Below, piece after piece: positions 33,282-41,372 of a stretch of DNA of 64,000 nt. Source of the stretch: Polyangium sp. y55x31 (lineage in GTDB: Bacteria > Myxococcota_A > Polyangia > Polyangiales > Polyangiaceae). Location of the stretch: NCBI RefSeq assembly GCF_029946505.1, contig NZ_JARZHG010000023.1, positions 117,758 to 181,757 of the forward strand, written 5' to 3'. The notes beneath the pieces were generated by a model. It searched no databases, was not told where the DNA came from, and was given only the letters and a program-made list of their open reading frames with translations. Position numbers and translations under genes: made by a program. Positions within the stretch are counted from its first letter, which is position 1; every line of letters starts with the position of its first letter.

Positions 33282-35626
33282 GGCGCTCCCACGGGCTTGC
33301 GCATGTTGCAGCCGAGGCAAAGGCCTCGCGTCCGGTAGGTCGTGACGAGGCGTCGATACGGCTCTCCGTTCCAGATCTGCAGGAGCCCGTGGTCGTGCAG
33401 CGATCCGAATTCGCCGAGCGCGCGACGCTGCTCGTCTGGGGCGCAGCACGGATCGAACCGGCCCTCCGCGCTCACCCACGCCTCTTGACCCAAAAAAGGA
33501 CATGGCCCGCCCGGCGCGAGGTCCTCGGACGCGGACTCGGAGAGGAGGAAGACATTCTCCAGCAGGAGGTATTTGCCATTCGGCAAGGTCTTCGCCGACG
33601 CCGCCGCCCGCGCATCCAGCACGGCGGCGTTCCATAGCCGGATCGCCTCGGGGCTCCGCCGCATCGACAGCCCTTTGATCTCCGAGAAATGCGCCCAGAG
33701 GTGGTGCCCCTTGACGCGATCGACGCCGAGCTCGATCGCGAGCCGCACGATATCGGCGAGCTCGTGGACGTTCGTCTCCAGGAACGTGAGCTGGAACGTG
33801 ACGCGGCACCGGTCGGGGTTCGTCCGGGCGTGCGTGTCGCGAACCGCGATGAACGTGCGCACGTCGTCCAGCATCTTCTCCCAGCGCGCGCCGATCATGA
33901 CGCGCTCCTGCGTGGCCTTCGTGGCGCCGTTCCAGGAAATTTTGACGTCCGACGTGACGGGCACGATCCGCTCGGCCCAGGCGCGCGCGCCGAGGCGCGG
34001 GAACGTCCCGTTCGTCGTGAGGTTCATCTTCACGCCGTGCCTTCGGCAGAGCTCGATGATCTCCTCGAAATGCTCGTAGAGGAGCGGCTCTCCCATGGTG
34101 GAGGGGATGATCTCCCGCAGGCCCTTGCCCGCAGCCTCTTCGACGACCTTGCGGACGAGCTCGATCGGCATGACCCGGCGAGGTTTGCCGAGGAGCCGCC
34201 GTTTGTCCTGCTTGTCGCTGTGCGGCGAGTGTTCCTCGCACATCACGCATTGCAGGTTGCAGGTGTCCGGATTCGTGTCGAACGTGATGCGCCACGGACC
34301 CGGGCGCGGATCGAGCCGAGCCGTGTCCCTGCGCGCGAGCGCTTGTTCGTAAAGAGCCTCGACAGCGCGCACGTGCGCATCGATGTCGGGCACGCGGCCC
34401 TGCGGATCCTGCGCGTATCCTCGGCGCCCGAGGCGCCGCGCGAGGGCCGGCTCGTCCACGAAGCGCTGCATTTGTGTCGCCAGCGCCGCGGGGTCTCGAT
34501 GCGCGAACAGGAGGCCGTTGACCTCGTGATGGACATACTCTGCCATTCCACCGACGTCCGCCGTGATCACGGGGACGCCGGCCGCAAGGGCCTCGTGGAT
34601 GACGAGCGGCGAGTTCTCGACCCACACGCTCGGCACGACGATGGCGTCGACTCGATCGAAGACGTCCCGCACCATGTCCTGGTTGCGATATTCAGGAAGC
34701 CATTCAATGCGGTCTTTCGCATCCCCGGGCAGGCGCCTCCCGAGCTCGTGCAGCGCGTCCGTATCCTGACCACGCGGTCGCCCCCAGATCCGGAGGCGCG
34801 TCTCTCCCTGAACTGCGCCGAATGCCTCGATCAAATGGTGAATCCCCTTGGCCGGAATGTGTGTCCCGATGTACCCGAACGTGAACGGCTCTCCCTCCTC
34901 GCGGCGCCGTCCTCGGAGCCGATCGAGGTCGAATCCATAATCGAGGTACGTGAGCTTGCGCGACGGGATCCCGAAGTGATCACGATACCGATCATGGAGG
35001 TACCGCGAGGGCGCGACGAAGACGTCCACGAGCTCGACCATCTCGCGCACGTGCTTCATGCGGCGCGACACCCAACCCGTCCAGTAGGTGACGTCCTCGG
35101 CGCGCTCGTCCGGCGCGCCGGAGAAGTACCGCGCGTAGCAGCGCTCGGCGCATTTTCGATCCTCCTGCCCGTTGCATGCTGCCCAGAGGTCGTTCGGATC
35201 CTCCGGGTGCATCTGCATGAACTGGCCGCGAGGACACATGAGCCAGTAATCGTGCAGCGTGTAAATGATGGGGATCTGCCGCGCAGCCGGGACGACGAGG
35301 AGCGAGGTGGAGAGGTGATTGAGGTGGCCCACGTGGACCACGTCGGGGCGGAGTTCGTCGCAGAGCTCGGCGAAGCGCTGATCCACCTCGACGTGCCTGT
35401 ACCGATCACGGCTCCGAGGCACGTTGACGACGTGCAGCGTGACGCGCGGATCGGCTGCGTCGTGCTCGCGGCGGAGCGCGAACTCGGGCGCGAACGAGTC
35501 CTCCTCGCGCGTGAAGACGTGCACCTCGTGGCGCGGCGCGAGCGCGTGGCAGAGGGTCTGCGTGTACACCTCCGAGCCGGCGTTGTACCGCATCGGATAC
35601 CCGTGAATGACCTGTAGGATCTTCAT
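33278..35626 (-). CDS. Glycosyltransferase fused to a radical SAM/SPASM-like enzyme
   Basis: 782 residues. Residues 1-420 are a complete GT4 glycosyltransferase (ILQVIHGYPMRYNAGSEVYT, FGYIGTHIPAKGIHHLIEAF, PSVWVENSPLVIHEALAAG, EVNGLLF). Residues about 440-660 form a radical SAM domain with the CNLQCVMC cluster motif (near 455-462) and a TMGEPLL segment. The last 80 residues hold extra cysteines (GPCPFLG, DPCC, LCLGC) typical of a SPASM auxiliary-cluster region. The start overlaps the preceding small frame (ATGA) and the stop overlaps the methyltransferase start. The substrate is unknown; a coupled glycosylation/radical modification is implied. Confidence 0.9.
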   Translation of the reverse strand: MKILQVIHGYPMRYNAGSEVYTQTLCHALAPRHEVHVFTREEDSFAPEFALRREHDAADPRVTLHVVNVPRSRDRYRHVEVDQRFAELCDELRPDVVHVGHLNHLSTSLLVVPAARQIPIIYTLHDYWLMCPRGQFMQMHPEDPNDLWAACNGQEDRKCAERCYARYFSGAPDERAEDVTYWTGWVSRRMKHVREMVELVDVFVAPSRYLHDRYRDHFGIPSRKLTYLDYGFDLDRLRGRRREEGEPFTFGYIGTHIPAKGIHHLIEAFGAVQGETRLRIWGRPRGQDTDALHELGRRLPGDAKDRIEWLPEYRNQDMVRDVFDRVDAIVVPSVWVENSPLVIHEALAAGVPVITADVGGMAEYVHHEVNGLLFAHRDPAALATQMQRFVDEPALARRLGRRGYAQDPQGRVPDIDAHVRAVEALYEQALARRDTARLDPRPGPWRITFDTNPDTCNLQCVMCEEHSPHSDKQDKRRLLGKPRRVMPIELVRKVVEEAAGKGLREIIPSTMGEPLLYEHFEEIIELCRRHGVKMNLTTNGTFPRLGARAWAERIVPVTSDVKISWNGATKATQERVMIGARWEKMLDDVRTFIAVRDTHARTNPDRCRVTFQLTFLETNVHELADIVRLAIELGVDRVKGHHLWAHFSEIKGLSMRRSPEAIRLWNAAVLDARAAASAKTLPNGKYLLLENVFLLSESASEDLAPGGPCPFLGQEAWVSAEGRFDPCCAPDEQRRALGEFGSLHDHGLLQIWNGEPYRRLVTTYRTRGLCLGCNMRKPVGAP

Positions 35627-35772
35627 GTGCCGCTCCCCTGCCGAACCTCGTTCATCCTACGCGTGATCCCCTCGCGGATCCCTATCCGTGGAGCCCAGCC
35701 GAGGATTTCCGCCGCCCGCCCGGGAGCCCCGACGAACCGACGTACGTCGGTGGTGATGACTTGCTCGGTCAT
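35623..35772 (-). pseudogene. C-terminal fragment of an NDP-sugar epimerase/dehydratase
   Basis: 49 residues. The segment DVRRFVGAPGRAAEILGWAPRI, followed by GIREGITRRMNEVR, is the typical last 35 residues of GDP-mannose 4,6-dehydratase/UDP-glucose 4-epimerase-like SDRs. The catalytic body is absent and the sequence upstream of the ATG does not look like an epimerase. It nevertheless has an ATG, a GGAG nine bases upstream (five-base spacer), and a 4-bp stop/start overlap with the glycosyltransferase fusion. It may be a deletion remnant kept because it drives translation of the next gene, or a real miniprotein. Confidence 0.6.
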
Positions 35773-35869
35773 GGTTTCTCCGGACAAAAGAGGGCCGTGC
35801 CCCCGCCGCGCGACGCGCAACGGCGACGCGCAGCGGAGGAACGGCCGCGTTATGGGTCAGCCGGACGAG

Positions 35870-36082
35870 CTATTCGCCGTTCGGTTTGCCCGGAGTGGCG
35901 TTCGACGTCTCCTCATCCTTCCCGGGACCTAGAGACCCAACGCCATCGCCCGAACGGGCCTCGCGCGCTGCTTGTTCGGCTTGGGGCCAGGAAAGCCCCC
36001 GGGTCCGATGGTACAGCGGGTGCTGTTCGTTGAGCTGATTGGCGTGGTTATCCCGCTGTGACTTCGCGGACGACTTGCTCAT
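35870..36082 (-). CDS. Small hydrophilic protein, NQLN/NPNN-type family
   Basis: 70 residues beginning MSKSSAKSQRDNHANQLNEQHPLYHRTRG. It resembles a widespread family of short polar proteins with an N-Q-L-N-P-N-N-x-A-Y-x-x-S-R-G core and no established function. Strong AGGAGG seven bases before the ATG. Extremely charged and probably disordered. It lies 97 bp upstream of the epimerase fragment on the same strand. Confidence 0.75.
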   Translation of the reverse strand: MSKSSAKSQRDNHANQLNEQHPLYHRTRGLSWPQAEQAAREARSGDGVGSLGPGKDEETSNATPGKPNGE

Positions 36083-36119
36083 GATGACCTCCTGATCACC
36101 GCACCAGCCCGTACGCGCC

Positions 36120-36292
36120 TATCAGAGCCGCCAAATGGCGAACTCTGCCTGGAGAACGGATGCCTAGGAACGTACGGACCTGACTCATCGAACCGGCGTC
36201 TCGGCTCAGGCACGACCCATTGGTCGACCAAGACGATCCACGGCCAGGCGCGCTTTTCCGCGCCCGACTACCTGACGCTGGTACTCCGCTGA
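36120..36292 (+). other. Possible decayed coding remnant in the gap before pfkB
   Basis: The 325-bp gap 36083-36407 has lower GC than its surroundings. A plus-strand open frame ends at TGA 36290-36292 with ...STKTIHGQARFSAPDYLTLVLR. It reads like the C-terminus of a real protein but has no start codon or ribosome site in frame nearby. It may be a remnant of a lost gene or simply chance. No terminator or clear promoter is seen in the gap. Confidence 0.3.
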
Positions 36293-36407
36293 GGAGTTGT
36301 GGAGGTCTCAGCAAGTTGACTCTTAACCGATGCTTGCTGCATGGTCAAGCAGCTATCGTTGAACGACCGTGGCTCGCACAAGCCCGCCCGTAGTAAACTC
36401 CGCCCGC

Positions 36408-37409
36408 ATGGTTTTCCTCGTCGTCGGCGATGCCAACGCAGACCTCTCGAGCACGCTCGCGCGTTTCCCGGACGAGGGCGATGACGTGCCGATGACCGAG
36501 CTCGGCTACGGGAGCGGCGGATCCGGCGCGAACGTGGCGACGGCGCTCGCCAAGCTCGGCGCGCGCGCCCGGCTCGTCACGGCGGTCGGCAGCGATCCCG
36601 GGGCGGCGATCGCGCTCCGGGCCGCCAGGGAGGCCGGCGTCGATCTTTCGTTCGTCGAGACACACCCCACGGTGGCCACGGGGACCTGCGTCGTGGCCAT
36701 TTCGCCGAGCGGCGAGCGGACGTTCCTGAGCTTTCGCGGCGCAAACGCCGTGGTCTCGTGCCCCGATTTCGAGGCGGTGTTCCAGGACGTCGTTCACCTG
36801 CACGTGGCCGGGCACGCGCTCCTCGAAGGCGAGCAATGGCTGACGACGCTCGCGTTGATGAAGGAAGCGACCCGCCGCGACGTTCCCCTTTCGATCGATA
36901 TCTGCCTGCCGCTCGTCCGCGCGCGGGCCGAGGAGCTCTTCGCGCTCGCTCCGCGGTTCGCAGTGCTCTTCGGCAATCAAAGCGAGCTCGGCGAGCTCGG
37001 CGGATTCGCCCCCAATGACCACGGCGCCACCCCTTGCGAGGCCGCCATCGCGGCGCTCCTCGGCGCGGGCGTGCCGCTCGTCGTGGGCAAGCTCGGCGCC
37101 GAGGGCGCCGTCGTGGCCGAAGGGTCCACACGAACGCTCGTGCCGCCGTTTCCCGCCGACGTGCGCGACACGACGGGCGCCGGGGACGGGTTCGTCGGAG
37201 CATTCCTTTACGCATGGCGCCGCGGCGCCACCGCCGAAGGCGCGGGCAGGCTGGGCAATGCCGCGGGCGCGCTCGTCGTGAGCCGGCCCGGCGCAGCGGC
37301 GTCCTTGCCGGGGCGGGAGGAGCTTTCCTGCCTGCTCTCCCGGCATGGATCCGAGCTTCACTCTTCTTTGTTAGCGAACGACAACCCAACGATTGGAAGG
37401 GCGACATGA
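36408..37409 (+). CDS. PfkB-family carbohydrate/nucleoside kinase
   Basis: 333 residues, ribokinase fold. N-terminal VVGDANADLS and GGSGANVATALAKLGA (sugar-binding glycine motif), then the C-terminal signature DTTGAGDGFVGAFLYA with the catalytic Asp. Substrate unknown. The stop codon overlaps the start of the BtpA-family gene (ATGA), so the two function together; such pairs also occur in sgc-type operons. ATG 36408 gives the normal N-terminus. Confidence 0.9.
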   Translation: MVFLVVGDANADLSSTLARFPDEGDDVPMTELGYGSGGSGANVATALAKLGARARLVTAVGSDPGAAIALRAAREAGVDLSFVETHPTVATGTCVVAISPSGERTFLSFRGANAVVSCPDFEAVFQDVVHLHVAGHALLEGEQWLTTLALMKEATRRDVPLSIDICLPLVRARAEELFALAPRFAVLFGNQSELGELGGFAPNDHGATPCEAAIAALLGAGVPLVVGKLGAEGAVVAEGSTRTLVPPFPADVRDTTGAGDGFVGAFLYAWRRGATAEGAGRLGNAAGALVVSRPGAAASLPGREELSCLLSRHGSELHSSLLANDNPTIGRAT

Positions 37410-38257
37410 CGCCTCCGTGGAAAGCGCGCCTCGACGCGCTCAAGCTCCGGGATCTCGGGGACCTCTTCGGCACGAAAAAGCCCGTCCTCGGCATGGTGCA
37501 TTGCTGGCCGCTGCCCGGCGCGCCGGGATATTCGGGCTACGGGATGGACGTGATCCTGGAGAACGCAATCCGCGACGCGCGCGCGCTCGCGGAGGGCGGC
37601 GTGGACGGGATCATCGTGGAGAATATGTGGGACATTCCCTTCCGCGCCGGATCCCACATCGCGCCCGAGAGCATCGCGGCGCACGCGGTCGTGGCGCGGG
37701 CCGTGGGGCAGGCCGTGCCTTTGCCGCTCGGCATCAACCTCGTGCACAACGGCGGCGTCGCGCTGCTCGGAATCGCGATCGCCGCGGGTGCGAAGTTCGT
37801 CCGGGTATGCATGCTCGCGGGCGCGGGCGTGTGGGAGGCGGGATCGTGGGACGAGGGGTGCGCGGCGGAGCTCCTGCGGAGGCGTAAAGAGCTCGGCGCC
37901 GAGCACATCAAGCTGTTCGCCGACGTCGACAAGAAACATTCGGTGCGGTTCCCGGGCATCGATCTCGCGACGCACATCGAATGGACGCGTTTTTCCGGGG
38001 CCGACGCGCTCATTGTCTCCGGAAAGATGACGGGAGACGCGCCGGATCTCGCGAAGGTGCGGGAGGCGAAGGCGCTCGCCGGGGATTCGCCGGTGCTCAT
38101 CGGCAGCGGCGCGACCGAGGAGAATGTGACGGCCTTCCTCGGCGCGGCCGACGGCGTGATCGTGGGGTCGAGCATCAAGGAAAACGGGCGCATCGAGGAG
38201 CCCGTCGACGTGGAGCGCGTGCGCAGGTTCGTTCGGGCCGCGCGCGCCGCCGGTTGA
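37406..38257 (+). CDS. BtpA/SgcQ-family TIM-barrel protein
   Basis: 283 residues. Family hallmarks include VLGMVHCWPLPGAPGY near the start, GGVDGIIVENMWDIPF, LPLGINLVHNGG and a phosphate-binding C-terminal GVIVGSSIKENGR. BtpA was first linked to photosystem I assembly, while SgcQ sits in a sugar-catabolic operon; the shared fold is a TIM barrel probably acting on a phosphorylated sugar or nucleoside. The coupled PfkB kinase supports that. Confidence 0.88.
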   Translation: MTPPWKARLDALKLRDLGDLFGTKKPVLGMVHCWPLPGAPGYSGYGMDVILENAIRDARALAEGGVDGIIVENMWDIPFRAGSHIAPESIAAHAVVARAVGQAVPLPLGINLVHNGGVALLGIAIAAGAKFVRVCMLAGAGVWEAGSWDEGCAAELLRRRKELGAEHIKLFADVDKKHSVRFPGIDLATHIEWTRFSGADALIVSGKMTGDAPDLAKVREAKALAGDSPVLIGSGATEENVTAFLGAADGVIVGSSIKENGRIEEPVDVERVRRFVRAARAAG

Positions 38258-38289
38258 TATCACCAAATTTCAAGCTACTCTCGCGCGCC

Positions 38290-39219
38290 GTGCCCTCCCC
38301 TCGACGCGTCCTTCCGCCGACGTTATCACTCGCCGCTGCTGCCGCGCTGATTCCGCTCTCCGGTTGTAGCGGTTCGACCGCAAAGGCACCGCCCCCCGAA
38401 GCTTCTCCCACCGTGACCGCGGCGCCCCCGCCTTCGGGCCATCCTTTGGCGGCCGAGGCGCGCCCGAAGGCGGACGCACCTGCGCCGTCGCAGCTCGATT
38501 TTCACGACCTCTTTGCCGGCGCGCCGCTGCGTGTACGCGACGAGGAGACCGACGAGCTCGTCGCCGTGCCCACGCGCCGCCTGGGCATTGGAATGCTCGT
38601 CGTGCCGACGGGAAAACTCATGGCGGGTGATCCGCTCGCGAACCTCTCGGCGAACCACGTGCTTTCACGCGCCGTCCCGCCGGGGCGTTACCCCGTCGAG
38701 CTTCTCCTCCAGGACGACGATCGAGGCCGCGCCGATTCGCTCGTGCTCGCGCGTGTCGTCTTCACCGCCGGCCGCCCGACGCGATGGGAAACGGCGGCGG
38801 TCGCGGGCCAGAAGCCCGCGCCGTCCCGCCCCGGAGCGCGCCTGGGATATCCGTCCGACGCCGCGACGGGTTGCTTCATGGATGCGAGCGTATTCGCCGA
38901 ATACGCGCCGCCGGACCAGGTGCGGCAATCCATCCGCGGCGGCGTCGTGCACAAAGAATACGTTCGCGATGGCCGCGCCGAGCAAAACAGCGGCGACCTC
39001 ATGAAGGCGCTCCAGGCAACCCGCCGCGCGCCGGGCGGGAGCCTTGGTCATGCCGAGTGGAAAGGGACGCTCGGAAACGTCGTTGCGTTTGCGCTCGGCG
39101 GAGATCAGGTGGTCCCGACGTACTGGGGGCTCGACGCGAACGGCGCGCCGGTGGAACTCGTTTCGGTCATCGACCTGGGTGAAGAGAGGTTTCCGGACGT
39201 GCGCTGGCCGGACGGTTGA
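38290..39219 (+). CDS. DUF4241-type lipoprotein
   Basis: 309 residues. A signal peptide with lipobox L-S-G-C (about residue 20) is followed by a Pro/Ala-rich linker and a DUF4241-like domain: PPGRYPVELLLQDDD, VVFTAGRPTRWETA and GYPSDAATGCFMDASVF. The function of DUF4241 is unknown. The GTG at 38290 is chosen because it places the signal peptide correctly; no ATG is available. It ends 9 bp from the convergent lipoprotein gene. Confidence 0.75.
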   Translation: MPSPRRVLPPTLSLAAAAALIPLSGCSGSTAKAPPPEASPTVTAAPPPSGHPLAAEARPKADAPAPSQLDFHDLFAGAPLRVRDEETDELVAVPTRRLGIGMLVVPTGKLMAGDPLANLSANHVLSRAVPPGRYPVELLLQDDDRGRADSLVLARVVFTAGRPTRWETAAVAGQKPAPSRPGARLGYPSDAATGCFMDASVFAEYAPPDQVRQSIRGGVVHKEYVRDGRAEQNSGDLMKALQATRRAPGGSLGHAEWKGTLGNVVAFALGGDQVVPTYWGLDANGAPVELVSVIDLGEERFPDVRWPDG

Positions 39220-39228
39220 GAAAAACCG

Positions 39229-40137
39229 TCAAGGCTCGGCGAATGCGCGGTAAATGGCCGGGTCCGTGATCGAGCGCAGTTTGCCCGAGCCGGCCACGAA
39301 GACGTAACGCGTGAGCACGTGGCCGACCTTGCCGCCGAAGCGCGTGATCTTGCGGCAATCGGCCGTATAGGTCTCGTTGTCCGCGGCGGCCGAGAAATCG
39401 CAGAGCTCGTGCACCGCCGCGTAATCTTCATATTTGCCAAACTCGTGCTCGAAGACCGAGACCGCCTCGGCGCGCGATTTTTCCTTGAGGAAGACGCGCA
39501 CGCGCTCGTCGAAGAAGCCCGCGAGCGCGGAGGCGCGGCGCGCATTCAAGGTTCGTTCGAGGTCGAGGACGTTTTTCGCCATGGCCCGGAGCATGGCCGG
39601 CTGGATGTCGCGGCCCGCCGCGGCGAGCGCGGGCGTGCAGCAGGCGCCGGCGCGGAACGGGCTCGCCTGCGCGCCGGGGGCGACGGTTTTTCGGCCGCAA
39701 CCCGACGCGCCGCCGCGCACGACGAACCCTGCGTCGCGCTCGGGCGTGAGGGTCCACGTCTCGACGGCGGAGACGGCCGGATCGGCCTCGCACGCGGCCT
39801 GCCATTGCGTGGCCGTGCAGAGGTGTTTTCCCGCGGCGACGCAGGCGTCCTCGGCGGCGAGCCAGGTCATGCCCTCGTCGCCCGCCGCGCGCTCGAAGGA
39901 AAACTCGCCGAGGAGGCTCTCGTCTGCGAGCGGCTTGCTCGCCACTTTGCGGGACGGGAGCGTGGGCGCGGCGGGCGCGAGCGCGGCGCTGGAAGCGCTC
40001 GAGGACGCGAGGGACGCGCTCGCGGGCGTCGATGCGGAGGGCGCGGCTTCGGGGTCTTTCGTCGGGGACGGGCTTTCGTCCCGACAACCGGTCCCGAGGA
40101 CGAGCGAGAAGGCGACCAACCCGACGCGGACGAACAT
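39229..40137 (-). CDS. Cysteine-rich lipoprotein with FGE-like patches
   Basis: 302 residues. Signal peptide MFVRVGLVAFSLVLGTGC, then an Ala/Ser/Pro linker (about 20-70). The middle has segments reminiscent of SUMF1/FGE domains (MTWLAAEDACVAAGKHLCTATQWQ, RGGASGCG, ACC) but lacks the complete catalytic core. The C-terminal 120 residues are unrecognised. Probably an outer-membrane or periplasmic lipoprotein. Confidence 0.72.
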   Translation of the reverse strand: MFVRVGLVAFSLVLGTGCRDESPSPTKDPEAAPSASTPASASLASSSASSAALAPAAPTLPSRKVASKPLADESLLGEFSFERAAGDEGMTWLAAEDACVAAGKHLCTATQWQAACEADPAVSAVETWTLTPERDAGFVVRGGASGCGRKTVAPGAQASPFRAGACCTPALAAAGRDIQPAMLRAMAKNVLDLERTLNARRASALAGFFDERVRVFLKEKSRAEAVSVFEHEFGKYEDYAAVHELCDFSAAADNETYTADCRKITRFGGKVGHVLTRYVFVAGSGKLRSITDPAIYRAFAEP

Positions 40138-40244
40138 TCGGCAAGCAGCATACAGGCAAGCTCGGGCAAAGGGAACGCCTCGGCGGCATGGGCTCTGCAG
40201 GCGGTGTTTTTCGGGCGAAAGCGCCCGGACGAGGGGGACTTTGG

Positions 40245-40613
40245 ATGAGCAAGCCGGCGGGCTGCAAACGGTGGTCGGTCGCGGAGGGGCACCTGGCGAA
40301 GCGGGCGGACGGCGACGGCGCGAACGACGTGCTCTGGCTGCTCAATGCCTCCACGCACGAGGCGCACGTGGAGATCATGGTGTACTTCGAGCACCGCGTG
40401 CCGGCCGGGCCCTACCGGCTCACGCTGCTGCCCGAACGGAGCCGGCGTATCCGCTGGCACGAGCTCGAAGGCCCGGAGCCGCTGCCGATCGGAACCGATT
40501 TCGCGACCGTGATCGAGTCGGACGTGCCGATCGTCGTGCAATATACGCGCGTGGGCACTGGAGGCGGGGGCGCGATGACGACGATCGCGCACTGGGAACG
40601 CTGCGGCATGTGA
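40245..40613 (+). CDS. Sensory rhodopsin transducer-family protein
   Basis: 122 residues matching the Anabaena sensory rhodopsin transducer (ASRT, Pfam 07100) pattern: KRWSVAEGHL, LLNASTHEAHVEIMVYF, PAGPYRLTLLPERSRRIRW, DFATVIESDVPIVVQYTRV. ASRT is a soluble beta-sandwich tetramer that receives the signal of a microbial rhodopsin and may bind DNA or carbohydrate. No rhodopsin gene is in the window, so here it may serve a carbohydrate-binding role. GAGGGGG precedes the ATG by seven bases. It ends 3 bp from the convergent lipoprotein gene. Confidence 0.88.
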   Translation: MSKPAGCKRWSVAEGHLAKRADGDGANDVLWLLNASTHEAHVEIMVYFEHRVPAGPYRLTLLPERSRRIRWHELEGPEPLPIGTDFATVIESDVPIVVQYTRVGTGGGGAMTTIAHWERCGM

Positions 40614-40616
40614 CGC

Positions 40617-41066
40617 TCAGCGGACGGCCGGCGTGCAATTCGGATAGAGCCGCTGCATCGCGGTCGCGCTGCAAAGCCCGATGATGTCGGGCTGCGTGAG
40701 CGTGGTCCCCTGCACGGCGCGCTCATAACACTCGATCGGCGCGAGCGACTCGGCGCAGCGGCAAAGCTCTATCGCCTGCACGGAGAGCAGGAGCCCGGCT
40801 GATGCGCGCTCGTAGCAGGCGATCGGCGCGTCCGACATCGCGCCCGCGCAGAGGAGATAGGCGTCGTGTTGCGTGAGCATCGTGCGATCACGCGCGCGCT
40901 GGTAACAGCCGAGCGCAGGGAACGGATCCTCCGCCTGCACCGGAAGGAGCGCCGCGTTTTGCGGACGCGTGCCTTCGTGTTGACGGGAAATGGTGGGCGC
41001 GTCGCGCTCGCACGAGGCGAGCGAGGCGACGAGCGCAGCCCAGAACAAGGCTCCCCTCGTGCTCAT
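40617..41066 (-). CDS. Lipoprotein with three CYERA-type cysteine repeats
   Basis: 149 residues. A lipoprotein signal (MSTRGALFWAALVASLASC) is followed by a short linker and three imperfect repeats of about 30 residues, each starting C-Y-x-R-A and containing a second cysteine after L-x-L-C or similar. The pattern suggests one disulfide per repeat in the periplasm or on the surface. No known family recognised. Confidence 0.75.
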   Translation of the reverse strand: MSTRGALFWAALVASLASCERDAPTISRQHEGTRPQNAALLPVQAEDPFPALGCYQRARDRTMLTQHDAYLLCAGAMSDAPIACYERASAGLLLSVQAIELCRCAESLAPIECYERAVQGTTLTQPDIIGLCSATAMQRLYPNCTPAVR

Positions 41067-41372
41067 GTCCGTCCGCGCATGCAATGGTCGGGCGCGAACG
41101 CGACGTTGCCGAAAAGCAACACCGGAGAGGCAGACCGATGCGAACACGACTTCGCGCCCCGCCGCCTCAGCAAGAAAAAGCACGCGAATGTGGGCGGGCG
41201 CCCCTTGACACGATTGCCCTGCATGCGCCATGTACGGCCTCTCTGCAAAGTCGGACGATCGGGCGGAACCGTGAGGACGGCAATGCAGTACACAAGCACT
41301 GGACACTGATTCTTCGATTACTTCGTTGACAGCCGAGACCACGAGGCGCCGGCGGTAAGGGAGCGGCACGGA
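41067..41372. other. Intergenic region upstream of the sterol genes
   Basis: 306 bp between a lipoprotein gene (-) and the squalene synthase fusion (+). Two TTGACA hexamers occur on the plus strand (41205-41210 and 41326-41331), but neither has a convincing -10 at 16-18 bp. Regulation of the sterol genes may start here; no repeat or RNA structure was seen. Confidence 0.4.

Noticed and set aside
36096..36314. 72-codon minus-strand frame upstream of the small hydrophilic gene
   Set aside because: No ribosome site, no similarity, and Ser/Arg-rich composition typical of chance frames.
41205..41331. Sigma-70 promoters at two TTGACA hexamers before the sterol genes
   Set aside because: Neither has a convincing -10 element at proper spacing, so no promoter is annotated.
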